A stretch of DNA of 64,000 nt from Paenibacillus tengchongensis (GCF_008973665.1 NZ_WACP01000002.1:248001-312000); one strand, 5' to 3'; shown: positions 26,322-36,215, counted from the stretch's first letter. Notes: generated from the letters alone by a model not told the origin. Program-made: numbers and translations.

Positions 26322-26642
26322 TTACCGCTTCAGCAGATCTTCGCGAATCGGCGTGAACACATCCAGCAGCGCCGAGCCGTCTTCCAGCGCGGTCACGCCG
26401 TGCTTGGCATTGCGCGGAATGGCAATGCTGCCGCCGGCCTCCAGCGCATACTCCCTGCCGTCGATACGGAAGGTGAAGCTGCCGCGCAGACAGTAGCTCA
26501 TCTGCTCATGCGGATGGCTGTGCTCATAGCCTTCGGCGCCCTTCTCGAAATGCACCTCCATCATCATCAGGCTGTCTGCGGCATTCAGAATGCAGCGCTT
26601 CACACCCGGCTCTGCCGGTTCCCATACTCCCAGATTGCTCAT
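26322..26642 (-). CDS. Cupin-domain protein
   Basis: 106 residues, a single small cupin. The two metal-binding motifs are EHSHPHEQMSYCLRGSF (His residues and Glu, motif 1) and the PRNAKHGVTALEDGS region (motif 2 His). Similar stand-alone cupins next to polysaccharide lyases (e.g. KdgF) convert unsaturated uronates to 4-deoxy-5-keto sugars. The heparinase II/III gene sits only three bases upstream and is co-transcribed, so a KdgF-like role is a reasonable inference. The ATG follows AGGAGG. The exact reaction is not provable here. Confidence 0.85.
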   Translation of the reverse strand: MSNLGVWEPAEPGVKRCILNAADSLMMMEVHFEKGAEGYEHSHPHEQMSYCLRGSFTFRIDGREYALEAGGSIAIPRNAKHGVTALEDGSALLDVFTPIREDLLKR

Positions 26643-26645
26643 TAG

Positions 26646-29213
26646 CTATTCCTCCTGATTAGTTGAATTTAATATAAATGCCTGTAGCTCACCGGGCAGA
26701 AGGAGCCATTCTCCTGCCCCGGGTACAGCTGCCCCGGTTCCAATCAGCGGCTCAGCTGTGCCGCCGCCGGGAACCCGGATCAGCGCGGCCTGTCCGCTGC
26801 CGTTGAGCGCAAGGATCAGCCGTGCCCCGTCCCGGCCGGTCACCTCATATAAACGTACTCCTTCCGGAAGCGGTCCGCAATCCGGGAGGGTTATGCTTAC
26901 CGGCGGCCGGTCGGCAGCGCGGGGCTGCAGCAGGATGACATAATCGCTTCCGGCCTGTCCGCTGATGGTGAAATGCTGCTGGGTTCCCAGCGGGTAGCCG
27001 CCCGCTACGGCGCCTTCCCCGGCCGTAATGACAGGCGCGGCCGGTTCGGCGATATGAACGTCCAGCCGCATCCCGCCGAGGCACGCCGCCTCAATGCGCT
27101 GAACGTCTATATCGGCGCCGGTGCTCAGCGTATGCAGGTTCCAGACGCTGTCCGCTCCCCCGCGGATCCGGTCCCAGACGAGGTAGACCTCGAAGCCTGC
27201 TTTAACGAAGAGGAAATGCCGCTCGTACTCCTGCGCTCCTGCATCCGGAATGCGGCTGCGGGCATAATCGGCCCGTGCCGAGAAGAAGACCTCCCGGCAT
27301 TCGCTCTGCAGCGGCCCATTGCGGAACTGTCCGTCCGCACCGGCGAACTGCACCACGTTATGGGCGCGGCCGGACACATACCAGTGCCTGTCGCCGTTGT
27401 AGTAGCCGCCGGTTCCGGCATCCAGGGTGACGGGTACACCGTCCGCCCAGATCGAGAAGTGGCCCTCGTCATGATGGGCGTGGTACGTCAGCGGCGAAGC
27501 CTCGTAAATCGCGTAATGTCCCTGCTCCGGCGAGGGTTCCTCGCGGAAGATCACATACCCGATGCCGGGATAATGCACGGAACTCCGCTCCGGCTTGCAC
27601 TCCGGCAGCTCCGGCTGCGGATACAGCAGCGCCGCCAGCGGGAACGGATAGGCCCCGTTGTCCCGCACGGGAGAGCCGCCCCGCTTCCAGGCCCAGATCA
27701 TTTCTCCCGCCAGCTGCGGGTCTTCGTCCGCATAGAACGGGGCGGCATACCCGAGCAGCCGGAACCACTGCTCCTGAACATTGGCGTCGCCCACCGCCGG
27801 GGTGAGCAGCCGCGGCCAGCCGTCCGGACCGGGCTGCAGGGCATCAGCGACGGTCGAGGTTCCAACAAGGAAGCGGTACATGGCCTTCACCTTGTCATGG
27901 GCGAAATAGTCGATGCCCTTCAGCCGGCTCAGCAGGGCGAAGAACAGGAAGTAGCGGTGGAGCACAGCGCCGTGATAGCGGATATTCTCCGGCCAGGCGC
28001 CGTCCGCATCCACCACCTCCCGCAGCTGCCAATTGATGACGGAGAGCGCATGCTCCAGCAACTCTCCGGACCGCGCCTCCTGCGGGAAGAGCAGCGCATA
28101 CACGCCGAGGCCGGTGGCACGGTCCGCATTCCAGTTGCTGCGTTTGCCGCCCTTCTCGTCCGGCCAGCTCTCCGCATCGAACCGGTAATACCGGGTGTCC
28201 ATCATGATGCCGGCGATGTGGCGGAAGCGGGCGAGCATTTCTTCCTGCCCGGCGGAGGGCAGGACGCCGGAGCCGGCAATCTGGTCATAGATGACCGAGG
28301 TAACCGCCAGGCCCCGCCCGATATGAACCGCCCCATAAGTATCGTCATCATGCCAGCCGTCCCGGCGGAAGAGCTCCATGCCCTGCAGCATGTCCTGCAG
28401 CATGTAGGCCAGCTTCCGGGCCGCCCTTACGGCGTACTCCAGCTCCTGCTGCACCATGAACAGATTGGCGTCGGCCCCCGCTGCTTCCAGCAGATATGAC
28501 CAGTTGGTGAGTGTCGGCCGGTTGAATGGCTTGTCCGGCAGAGCCGTCCCGAGCGGCTGTCCCGCCGGGTCCAGGAAGGTGACCTCGGCCCAGATGCCGC
28601 CGGACAGCGGAGCGTCCAGGCTCAGCGCCGTCTGTACGCTGTAATGCTCGCCCGGCCGCACCGGTACAGCCTGCTCATAGCGCAGGGCAGTTACATCCGC
28701 CGGCCTGCGGTTGGCAATGAAGACGCAGTGCGGCTCAGCATCGGCTGCAGTCTGTGCGGCCGGATTGGCGCCGGATGCGACCAGCGCTTCCTGTCCCGGT
28801 GCCATGCCTTCCAGGCAGACCAGACTGCCTTCCCCTGCTTCCGCCTGCCAGCCTTCGAGGCCATCCGTGAAGCTGCCGTTCGCCAGCTTCACCGGCAGCC
28901 CCAGCCCGGAGTGCTGGAAGGTCAAGCCGCCGATCCGCGCTTCCCCTTCGCCTTGTATAAGCACAGCCAGCCGGACATATGCGGCATCCGCCGGTGTACG
29001 GAAGACAAACGGCTCCACCCGGTACGCCCCGAGCCGGTGGAGACCGGAGGCGGCTTCTCTGGCGGCGAACTGATCGGATAATTGCCGCTGGCGTTCGAAT
29101 TCCTCCTTGATCATCGGGATATCAGCGGTCCGGGTGTGTAATGCACCCAACTGTTCCTGCGTGTAGCAGCCGAACGGACGGGTTGCGGTTCCGCTGCCTT
29201 GTGCTGTGTTCAT
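26646..29213 (-). CDS. Heparinase II/III family polysaccharide lyase
   Basis: 855 residues from the ATG at 29213 (GAGGGGG upstream); an earlier ATG at 29234 lacks a ribosome site. No signal peptide is apparent, so it may act in the cytosol on imported oligomers. The N-terminal half (about 220-520) is an alpha-toroid with many Trp/Tyr. The C-terminal beta-sheet domain carries the diagnostic TYHAHHDEGHFSIWADGVPVTLDAGTGGYYNG segment with conserved His/Tyr catalytic residues, then YVSGRAHNVVQF. The substrate could be a glycosaminoglycan, alginate or another uronate-containing polymer. It is encoded divergently from the permeases, and the cupin follows. Confidence 0.9.
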   Translation of the reverse strand: MNTAQGSGTATRPFGCYTQEQLGALHTRTADIPMIKEEFERQRQLSDQFAAREAASGLHRLGAYRVEPFVFRTPADAAYVRLAVLIQGEGEARIGGLTFQHSGLGLPVKLANGSFTDGLEGWQAEAGEGSLVCLEGMAPGQEALVASGANPAAQTAADAEPHCVFIANRRPADVTALRYEQAVPVRPGEHYSVQTALSLDAPLSGGIWAEVTFLDPAGQPLGTALPDKPFNRPTLTNWSYLLEAAGADANLFMVQQELEYAVRAARKLAYMLQDMLQGMELFRRDGWHDDDTYGAVHIGRGLAVTSVIYDQIAGSGVLPSAGQEEMLARFRHIAGIMMDTRYYRFDAESWPDEKGGKRSNWNADRATGLGVYALLFPQEARSGELLEHALSVINWQLREVVDADGAWPENIRYHGAVLHRYFLFFALLSRLKGIDYFAHDKVKAMYRFLVGTSTVADALQPGPDGWPRLLTPAVGDANVQEQWFRLLGYAAPFYADEDPQLAGEMIWAWKRGGSPVRDNGAYPFPLAALLYPQPELPECKPERSSVHYPGIGYVIFREEPSPEQGHYAIYEASPLTYHAHHDEGHFSIWADGVPVTLDAGTGGYYNGDRHWYVSGRAHNVVQFAGADGQFRNGPLQSECREVFFSARADYARSRIPDAGAQEYERHFLFVKAGFEVYLVWDRIRGGADSVWNLHTLSTGADIDVQRIEAACLGGMRLDVHIAEPAAPVITAGEGAVAGGYPLGTQQHFTISGQAGSDYVILLQPRAADRPPVSITLPDCGPLPEGVRLYEVTGRDGARLILALNGSGQAALIRVPGGGTAEPLIGTGAAVPGAGEWLLLPGELQAFILNSTNQEE

Positions 29214-29464
29214 CGGCTGTCCAAGCCCCCTCATATGTGTAATGATGCTTCGCTTACGCCTGCTTGTTTCCTATAGTATAACTGGCCTCTGTGCGGAGGC
29301 GGGATGGATAAACAGCGTGAGGGGAGGGGACAAAGCTACTGAAATGAACGATGAAAAAGTGGATTTCTCCCCCCAAGCACAGTCGCTTTCCCCCTAACCG
29401 CTTCGCCTGCAGCGAACTATCATTGAGGTATAGGACAAGAGAACAATGACAGGAGGAAATACAC

Positions 29465-30361
29465 ATGAATCAAGCGAGACGCCAGATTAACGCCTGGACC
29501 TTCGTCGCCCCGAGTCTGATCCTGACGCTGATCTTCGGGGTGTATCCGATTTTTTGGGCTTTAAAGTACATGTTCTACGATTATCAGGGCTTCGGTGAGC
29601 CGCTATATATCGGCCTGGACAATTTTGAACGGCTGTTCCGTGATAAGGAGTTCTGGCATTCAGTGGTCAACACCTTCATCTATGCCGGAGGCAAACTGCT
29701 GGTTACGCTGCCCCTCTCCTTCGTGCTGGCTGTAATCCTGAACCGCGCCCTGAAGGGCCGGCAGCTGCTGCGGGCAGTTTACTTTTTGCCTACGGTGATC
29801 AGCGCTTCGGTGATGGCGATTGTGTTCTACGTCATTTTCAATTCCTACAACGGCATGGTGAACCAGCTGCTGGTCGGCTCCGGAATTGTATCCGCTCCCA
29901 TTGACTGGCTGGGGCCGAAATACGCACTCCTGACGGCTATTATCATTGCCATTTGGGGCGCGGTCGGCAACTATATGCTGCTCTTCATCGCCGGTCTGCA
30001 GAATATTCCCGAGGATCTGTACGAAGCGGCTTCCCTGGACGGCGCCGGACCGCTGCGCAAGATGTGGAGCATTACCGTGCCGATGCTGGGTCCTGTGCTG
30101 CAGATGATCATTATGCTGGCCATTACCGTCTCGCTCAAGGGCTACGAGAGCATTATGGTGCTGACCGAAGGCGGTCCTTACGGCAAGACGGAAGTCATGT
30201 ACCTCTATCTCTACAAGCTGTTCTTCCCGGTATCCAGCGGCGGCACAAGCATCCAGCAGTTCGGCTACGGCAGCGCAGTCGGCTTTGCTACAGCCGTAAT
30301 TGTCGGCTTGATTACGCTGATTTATTTCTACGTTTCCAAGAAACTGAATGATATCTACTAA
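29465..30361 (+). CDS. Sugar ABC transporter permease (MalF/LplB-like)
   Basis: 298 residues, six TM helices (about 10-32, 72-95, 105-128, 155-178, 205-228 and 262-285). The EAA loop EDLYEAASLDGAGPLRKMWSITVPML, contacting the ATPase, is near residues 183-208. First gene of an operon running to 34712 or beyond. ATG follows AGGAGG. Together with the next gene it forms the membrane channel for an oligosaccharide. No ATPase is encoded nearby, as usual for this class, which shares MsmX-type ATPases. Confidence 0.95.
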   Translation: MNQARRQINAWTFVAPSLILTLIFGVYPIFWALKYMFYDYQGFGEPLYIGLDNFERLFRDKEFWHSVVNTFIYAGGKLLVTLPLSFVLAVILNRALKGRQLLRAVYFLPTVISASVMAIVFYVIFNSYNGMVNQLLVGSGIVSAPIDWLGPKYALLTAIIIAIWGAVGNYMLLFIAGLQNIPEDLYEAASLDGAGPLRKMWSITVPMLGPVLQMIIMLAITVSLKGYESIMVLTEGGPYGKTEVMYLYLYKLFFPVSSGGTSIQQFGYGSAVGFATAVIVGLITLIYFYVSKKLNDIY

Positions 30362-30379
30362 AAGAGAGGAGAATGACCA

Positions 30380-31270
30380 TTGAGTACCTTGCATGCGGCG
30401 GCACCAAAAACGGTGGAACAAACCGCCCGTTCCGTCAAAAGCAAAAAGCTGCTGTCCCGGACGCTGCTGTGGATCTTCCTGCTGCTGGTGGCCGCCTTCG
30501 CTCTATTTCCGATTATTCTGGCCTTCTTCGGATCGCTGAAGACGAATCTGGAGCTGACGACCGGCACCACGATGCTGCCGAAGGAATGGAAGTTCGGCAA
30601 CTATCTGCAGGCCTGGAATACGGCGAACTTCGCCCGTTTTACCTGGAACAGCGTGTTCATCAGCGTATTTACGACGCTCGGCACCCTGCTGGTGGGCACC
30701 ATGGCGGCGTATGCAGTCGCACGGGTCGATTTTATCGGCAAGAAGCTGTATGTCATGATCCAATCCTGCACCCTGTTCATCTCAATCGGGGCGGTAGTGC
30801 TGCGGCCGCAGTTTGACCTGATGGTGGCGCTGGGTTTGCAAAAATCGCTCTGGGGCGTCATCATCATCCTGATCAGCGCCCATGCCACTGCGTTCTTCAT
30901 GCTGATCGGCTTTGTCCGCGCGGTTCCGCGCGAGCTGGACGAGGCTGCGTTTATTGACGGCTGCAACTTCTATAGCGTATACTTTCGTGTTATCTTGCCG
31001 CTGCTGACACCCGCCTTAGGGGTTACGGCTCTCTGGACCTTCCGCGGCGCCTGGAACGAATATATCCTGCCGCTCGTCTTCACGATGACACAGCCTGCGC
31101 TGCAGACGCTGACCGTGGGGCTGGCCGGACTGAAGTACGGCATCGGCGATGCGGCCCAGCCGCAGCTGATGCTGGCCGGGGCCTGCCTGTCCATGCTGCC
31201 GATGATTGTTGTCTACATCTTCGCCAACAAATCCTTTATGCAGATGACGGCCGGCTCTGTGAAGGGCTAA
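30380..31270 (+). CDS. Sugar ABC transporter permease (MalG/LplC-like)
   Basis: 296 residues, six TM helices, with the EAA loop RELDEAAFIDGCNFYSVYFRVILPLL (about residues 178-203) and the typical C-terminal ending MTAGSVKG. It starts with TTG 30380, correctly spaced from GAGAGGA; a nearby ATG is in another frame. It lies 18 bp after its partner permease and 45 bp before the second YesM-type kinase, so uptake and sensing are co-transcribed. Confidence 0.95.
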   Translation: MSTLHAAAPKTVEQTARSVKSKKLLSRTLLWIFLLLVAAFALFPIILAFFGSLKTNLELTTGTTMLPKEWKFGNYLQAWNTANFARFTWNSVFISVFTTLGTLLVGTMAAYAVARVDFIGKKLYVMIQSCTLFISIGAVVLRPQFDLMVALGLQKSLWGVIIILISAHATAFFMLIGFVRAVPRELDEAAFIDGCNFYSVYFRVILPLLTPALGVTALWTFRGAWNEYILPLVFTMTQPALQTLTVGLAGLKYGIGDAAQPQLMLAGACLSMLPMIVVYIFANKSFMQMTAGSVKG

Positions 31271-31315
31271 GGACGGGATAGCGGTAAGCGGCTACTACTC
31301 CGGAGGTGTTACACC

Positions 31316-33100
31316 ATGCTGAAGGCCTGGATTTACCGGACCTCCCTGAAGCAGCGGATCTGGGTTTCGTTCGCCGCGCTCACGGTGCTCTGCATCGCGG
31401 TGACCGGCTTGCTGGCCTACGGCATCGCGGCGCGGGCGATGGAGCGCAATTCCACCCAGTTGAACCGCAGCGTGCTGGTCCAGTCGGTCAATGTGCTCGA
31501 CCAGAAGCTGAAGCAGATTATTGTCGCTTCATCCACCATGATGCTCAGCGAGGCCTATAAGCAGGCCATGCGCGATATATCGGCGCATAATACGGAGCGC
31601 TTCTTCGCCAATTTCTCGCTGATGCAGAGCCCGTTCACCCAGGCCCAACTGACGGAGAATTCGATCGATTCCATCCTGATTACGACGCCGGACGGCGACT
31701 TCTACTCCACCGGCGGACTGCGCCGTACACCGGTAGCGTTCATGGACACCTCGCTGTACGACCGGATCCGCAACAATCCGGAATCCAATTGGGTCGAGAG
31801 CCATCCGGATGAGCTGTTCGCCGGCGGCCGCCAGGTCATCTCCCTGCTGCTGCAGCCGCTTACCGAGAACTATGTGCCGGATGTCTTCCTGGCGGTCAAC
31901 GTCAACGAAGACATTCTGGAGGATGCGGTCAGCGGCGGAGCCAGCCTGGGCTCCGCACGCTTTCTGCTGATCAATAAAGCGGGGGCCAGCGTCTTCGGGG
32001 ACGGGGAGCGCCCGGATTGGAGCCGTTCACCTGATTTCCTGGGCAAGCTGGGGGAAAAAGGGGACGGCAATTTCGAATACAGCGCCGCCGGAGCGGGGCC
32101 GTTGCTGATCAGCTATACCGAATCCCGCTACGCCGCCGATTGGCTGCTGGTCAGCTACCAGTCCAAGAAGGAGCTGCTGCAGCCTGTCCGCAGCATCCAG
32201 TGGCTCGTGCTTACCGTGATGGCCCTGTGCATCGGGATGGCGCTGCTGCTTGCGAAATATCTGTCGAACCTGCTGCTGGGCCCGCTGCTCAAGCTGCATA
32301 AGACGATGGCAAGGGTCGAGCAGGAGGACCTGTCCGCCCGGTTTCAAAGCCCGTTTCAGGACGAAATCGGCGAAGCGGGGCGTAAATTCAATCAGATGCT
32401 GGACCGGATCGGCGAGCTGATCCTGGAAGTCAAAGAGACGGAGAACGAGAAACGGAAAGCGGAGATCAAGGCGCTGCAGGCGCAGATTGATCCGCATTTT
32501 TTATATAACACGTTAAATACGATTTTCTGGAAATGCGAAATGGACGAATATGAAGACGCCAAAGAGATGGTCATCTCGCTGTCGGCCCTGTTCCGGCTCG
32601 GTCTGAACAATGGCCGGGAGATCACGACGCTGGGCCAAGAGCTGGAGCATGTGCGCCAATATTTGAACCTGCAGCAGCAGTGCTATGAGGGCTTGTTCCA
32701 ATACACCATCACTTCGCCGCCGGAGCTGCAGACGCTTCCTATACTGAAGATTCTGCTGCAGCCCCTGGTCGAGAACTCCATTCTCCACGGATTGAAGGAG
32801 AAGCGCACAGGCGGCTTGATCCGCATTGCCGTAGAGGAGGTGGAAGGAAGACTGGTGATAAGGGTCAGCGACAACGGAGCCGGCGTCGACGCGGAAGAGC
32901 TGAACGCGCGGCTGAAGGAACCGGGCGGCAGCGGAGGGTATGCGCTCTCCAATATCTGCAGCCGCCTGCAGCTGTATTATGGCCGCGAGGCGAGTTTATC
33001 TTTCCGCAGCGAGCCGTTTATTGAAACCGAAGCCACGCTATCAATTCCTTTGGAGGGCGGAAACCAGTATGAATCCATCCATCAAAATTTGCATCGTTGA
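31316..33100 (+). CDS. YesM-family sensor histidine kinase in the ABC operon
   Basis: 594 residues: TM1 (about 17-40), extracytoplasmic cache-like sensor (about 41-295), TM2 (about 300-320), HAMP (about 325-375) and the His_kinase box IKALQAQIDPHFLYNTLNT with phosphorylatable His394. The HATPase carries LVENSILHGL and VSDNGAGVD. ATG has GGAGGTG upstream. It overlaps the response regulator gene by 32 bp. It probably senses the polymer or oligomers degraded by the divergently encoded lyase. Confidence 0.95.
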   Translation: MLKAWIYRTSLKQRIWVSFAALTVLCIAVTGLLAYGIAARAMERNSTQLNRSVLVQSVNVLDQKLKQIIVASSTMMLSEAYKQAMRDISAHNTERFFANFSLMQSPFTQAQLTENSIDSILITTPDGDFYSTGGLRRTPVAFMDTSLYDRIRNNPESNWVESHPDELFAGGRQVISLLLQPLTENYVPDVFLAVNVNEDILEDAVSGGASLGSARFLLINKAGASVFGDGERPDWSRSPDFLGKLGEKGDGNFEYSAAGAGPLLISYTESRYAADWLLVSYQSKKELLQPVRSIQWLVLTVMALCIGMALLLAKYLSNLLLGPLLKLHKTMARVEQEDLSARFQSPFQDEIGEAGRKFNQMLDRIGELILEVKETENEKRKAEIKALQAQIDPHFLYNTLNTIFWKCEMDEYEDAKEMVISLSALFRLGLNNGREITTLGQELEHVRQYLNLQQQCYEGLFQYTITSPPELQTLPILKILLQPLVENSILHGLKEKRTGGLIRIAVEEVEGRLVIRVSDNGAGVDAEELNARLKEPGGSGGYALSNICSRLQLYYGREASLSFRSEPFIETEATLSIPLEGGNQYESIHQNLHR

Positions 33101-34712
33101 CGATATCCCGGCAGTGGTCCGGGGCCTGAGCACGCGGATTCCCTGGGAGGAGCACGGCATCACCGTCGCCGCTACGGCGGCGGACGGCAGGGAAGGGCTG
33201 GCGCAAATCCGCCGGCACCGTCCGGACATCGTGTTGACCGATATCCGGATGCCGTTCATGGACGGTCTGGAAATGATGCGGACCATCCAGGCCGAGATTC
33301 CGGGGATCAAGCTGATCTTCCTGACCGGGTACTCCGATTTCGCCTATGCCCAGGAAGCCATCAAGCTGGGGGCCTTCGACCTGATCGTCAAGCCGTTCAC
33401 CAAATGCCAGGTGCTGGAGACTGTGCTCAAGGCCAAGGAGATGCTGGAGCGCGAGCACAGCCAGGCCGAGCAGATGCGGGGCATGGAGCAGAAGCTGCGG
33501 GAAAGCCTCCCCTATCTGCGCCAGGAATATATGCGGCTGCTGATCCGCTACGGCACCCGGCAGCAGCGCCAGGCCCAGCAATGGGACTTCTACGGCATCC
33601 GTATGGAAAGCCGGCGCTTCTGCGTAATGGTGGCGGAGATTGATTTCTTCGCCGAGCGTACCGCTGCGCTGCCCGTTCATGAGGTAGAGCTGATCCGGTT
33701 CGCGGTCCAGAATATTCTGGAGGAGACGGTGGCCGGCTTCACCCAGGGCATTGTGTTCCGTGAGCATGTCAGCCAGTTCGTCATTGTGATGAATCCGCCC
33801 GGAGCGCTGGATCCGGAGCAGCTGGCGGAGCGGTGCCGGGAGAATGTCGGCCGCCACACCTATCAGACGGTGTCGATCGGGCTCGGCGGCGTGGTGGAAG
33901 AGACGGGGGAGCTGTCCGCATCCTACGCCCAGGCGTTGTCGGCGCTCGCCCAGACCTTCCTGAGCGGCGGCAACAGCGTGTACCGCCATTCGGAGGAGAG
34001 AAGTGCCCAGGCGGCCATGCCGCGTTACTCCTATGACAAAGAGAAGGAGCTGCTGTACTGTCTGCGTTCGGCCAATCTGGCCCAGGCGGAGGAGCAGCTG
34101 GAGGTCATCTGGAAGGAATGGATGAACCCTGCGTTTCTGCCCGATCCGGCGATGATCAAGACGCTGTCTCTGGAGCTGGCGCTGGCGGTCCACCGTGTGT
34201 TTATGGAGAAGGCTTCGGACGAAGAGGTCAAAGCGCTGGAGCTTCAATTGGCCGCGATGAACCAGGCGGCCTCCTTTGAGGAGCTGCGCCGCCGGATCCG
34301 CGAGTTCTGCCGCGAGGGCTGCCGCTATGTGCAGGCCCGCCAGTCCAGTGAGACGCGTGTGCTGGTAGAGCGGGCCATCGCGTACATCAGCAGCCATTTG
34401 CACGAGAATATCTCGGTCGCTGATTGCGCGCGCCATGTTCATCTGAGCCCGAGCTATTTCTCCAATCTGTTCAAGAAGGAGACCGGCATGACGCTGACCC
34501 AGTACATTATCGGCCGGAGAATGGACAAGGCCAAGGAGCTGGTGCTGGAAGGCATGCAGGTGCAGGATATCGCCATTTCCCTGGGGTATGAGGACCGGCC
34601 TTATTTTACCGAATTGTTTAAAAGAACCACCGGCATGACGCCGACGGATTTCCGCGCCAAGTACGCCTCGGCCCTGGAGAGTGCAAACAGTGATTTCCTC
34701 TCCCCTGAATAG
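33069..34712 (+). CDS. YesN-family response regulator, receiver + AraC HTH
   Basis: 547 residues. Receiver (about 4-125) with CIVDDIPAVVRGL, Asp58 in LTDIRMPFMDG and the KPFTK lysine. A 300-residue central region of mixed helix/strand of the usual YesN type follows. The C-terminal AraC DNA-binding domain (about 440-540) has SYFSNLFKKETGMTLTQYIIGRRMDKAKELV and ISLGYEDRPYFTELFKRTTGMTPTDFR. ATG 33069 follows GGAGGG. The likely target is the promoter of the binding protein immediately downstream or the operon at 29465. Confidence 0.95.
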   Translation: MNPSIKICIVDDIPAVVRGLSTRIPWEEHGITVAATAADGREGLAQIRRHRPDIVLTDIRMPFMDGLEMMRTIQAEIPGIKLIFLTGYSDFAYAQEAIKLGAFDLIVKPFTKCQVLETVLKAKEMLEREHSQAEQMRGMEQKLRESLPYLRQEYMRLLIRYGTRQQRQAQQWDFYGIRMESRRFCVMVAEIDFFAERTAALPVHEVELIRFAVQNILEETVAGFTQGIVFREHVSQFVIVMNPPGALDPEQLAERCRENVGRHTYQTVSIGLGGVVEETGELSASYAQALSALAQTFLSGGNSVYRHSEERSAQAAMPRYSYDKEKELLYCLRSANLAQAEEQLEVIWKEWMNPAFLPDPAMIKTLSLELALAVHRVFMEKASDEEVKALELQLAAMNQAASFEELRRRIREFCREGCRYVQARQSSETRVLVERAIAYISSHLHENISVADCARHVHLSPSYFSNLFKKETGMTLTQYIIGRRMDKAKELVLEGMQVQDIAISLGYEDRPYFTELFKRTTGMTPTDFRAKYASALESANSDFLSPE

Positions 34713-34723
34713 TTGTTTTCTCC

Positions 34724-34780
34724 TTCACTCCGGTTTCCCGCGGGAAACTATAATTTTTATAAGAAATGAATGCGATTACA
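34724..34780 (+). promoter_or_regulatory. Binding-protein promoter with 14-bp palindromic operator and cre-like site
   Basis: TATAAT (34749-34754) is a consensus -10; TTCACT (34724-34729) is the best -35 at 19 bp. The perfect palindrome TTTCCCGCGGGAAA (34734-34747) fills the spacer between them. TGAATGCGATTACA (34767-34780) just after the start matches the cre consensus except at position 5. Confidence 0.65.
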
Positions 34781-34802
34781 AACATCAAAGGGAGGCATCA
34801 TC

Positions 34803-36194
34803 ATGATTAGAAAACAATGGCTGCTGGCAGGTACCTCATTGTTGCTGGCCGGGTCGCTGGCCGCCTGCTCGTCTGCGGAGGACAATACGGAGGCAAACGG
34901 TGAAGCGGCTGCCGCAGCCGGACAGACCAAGCTGGTATACTGGAGCATTGACCGTCATGATTCGGACTTTATTGAGCAGAAGATCAGCGAATATGAAGGG
35001 CTCCATCCTGAAATTGACATTGAGCTGAAGGTGATGGCCGAGAATTACGCCCAGTCGGTGGATATTGCATTCTCCAGCAAGCAGGCGCCGGACATTCTCC
35101 GGGTAGATACGGGCAATGTGCCTACCTGGGTGAAGAAGGGCTATCTGGAATCGTTCGACAGCTACATGTCGGAGGAGATGAAGAGCCGGTTCGAGAATGT
35201 GCTGATCAATGAGAAGAACACTGTGGACGGACAAATCTACACCCTGCCGAATATCGGCCAGTTCTGGCGGCTGATCTACAATGTCGATCTGTTCGAGCAG
35301 GCCGGCATTACTGAACCGCCGACTACACTGGCGGAGATGGTAGAGGACGCCAAGAAAATTACGGAAGCCGGCAAGAGCAGCGGTGCCTACGGCTTCGCCG
35401 GCAACTTCAAGAGCTCCAGCGGCTTTGAACGGATCGCGTATCCGATTACTACGCTGAGCAAGAATGCCGGCACTGAGGGCTTCGATTTCCAGACCGGCCA
35501 GTTCGACTTCGGCATGTATAAAGAAGTAGCCGAGGCGCTGCGCCAGATCGAGCAGGACGGCAGCATGCTGCCGGGCTCGGAATCGCTGGATATCGATCCG
35601 CTGCGCGCGCAGTTTGCCCAAGGCAAGATCGGCATGTACTTCAACCACTCTGTAGAACCGAGCGTCTATAAGACCCAGTTTCCTACGGAAGTCAACTGGG
35701 CCGCAGCGCTGCCGCCGACTATCGACGGCACGCAGAACGGGGCCAGCCAGGTTATCGCCGGCAGCTATCTGGCCATGAGCAAGGACTCGGGGCATAAGGA
35801 AGAGGCCTGGAAGTTCATCGAATGGCTGTACAGTGATGAAGTCCAGGTGGCTTACCAGGAAGGCGGCTACGGCGTATCGGTCATCCCGTCGGTCGCTGCG
35901 GCGGCGAAGGCTCCGGACATTCCGGGCATCGAATACTTCCTGCCGACTGCTTATGACGGCATTTATCCGGCCACGCCGATCGTCATCACCGAGGGCCGTC
36001 TGGAGGGCATGAAGAAGGTTGACGTCTTCAACAGATATATTTTTGGCGGCGGCGATCTGGATAAGGAGCTGGAGGATCTGAATGCCCGCTATAACGCAGC
36101 GCTGGAAAAGGCGAAGGCGGCGGGCGACACCACCATCGAAGCACAGCCGGACTTCGACGCCGGCAGCCTGCAGAAATCGTTGTCGGATAAATAA
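34803..36194 (+). CDS. Sugar ABC transporter substrate-binding lipoprotein
   Basis: 463 residues from ATG 34803 (AAAGGGAGG). Lipobox SLAAC (Cys22). Solute-binding family 1 features: LVYWSIDRHDSDFIEQKI, YEGLHPEIDIELKVM, APDILRVDTGNVPTW, and LPNIGQFWRLIYNVDLF. It follows the second YesM/YesN pair but has its own strong promoter, so it can be made in excess over the permeases at 29465-31270, which it very likely serves. A strong terminator follows. Its ligand is probably the oligosaccharide cleaved by the heparinase-like lyase. Confidence 0.94.
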   Translation: MIRKQWLLAGTSLLLAGSLAACSSAEDNTEANGEAAAAAGQTKLVYWSIDRHDSDFIEQKISEYEGLHPEIDIELKVMAENYAQSVDIAFSSKQAPDILRVDTGNVPTWVKKGYLESFDSYMSEEMKSRFENVLINEKNTVDGQIYTLPNIGQFWRLIYNVDLFEQAGITEPPTTLAEMVEDAKKITEAGKSSGAYGFAGNFKSSSGFERIAYPITTLSKNAGTEGFDFQTGQFDFGMYKEVAEALRQIEQDGSMLPGSESLDIDPLRAQFAQGKIGMYFNHSVEPSVYKTQFPTEVNWAAALPPTIDGTQNGASQVIAGSYLAMSKDSGHKEEAWKFIEWLYSDEVQVAYQEGGYGVSVIPSVAAAAKAPDIPGIEYFLPTAYDGIYPATPIVITEGRLEGMKKVDVFNRYIFGGGDLDKELEDLNARYNAALEKAKAAGDTTIEAQPDFDAGSLQKSLSDK

Positions 36195-36215
36195 GCGGCT
36201 TAGGCAGGAGGAGCG

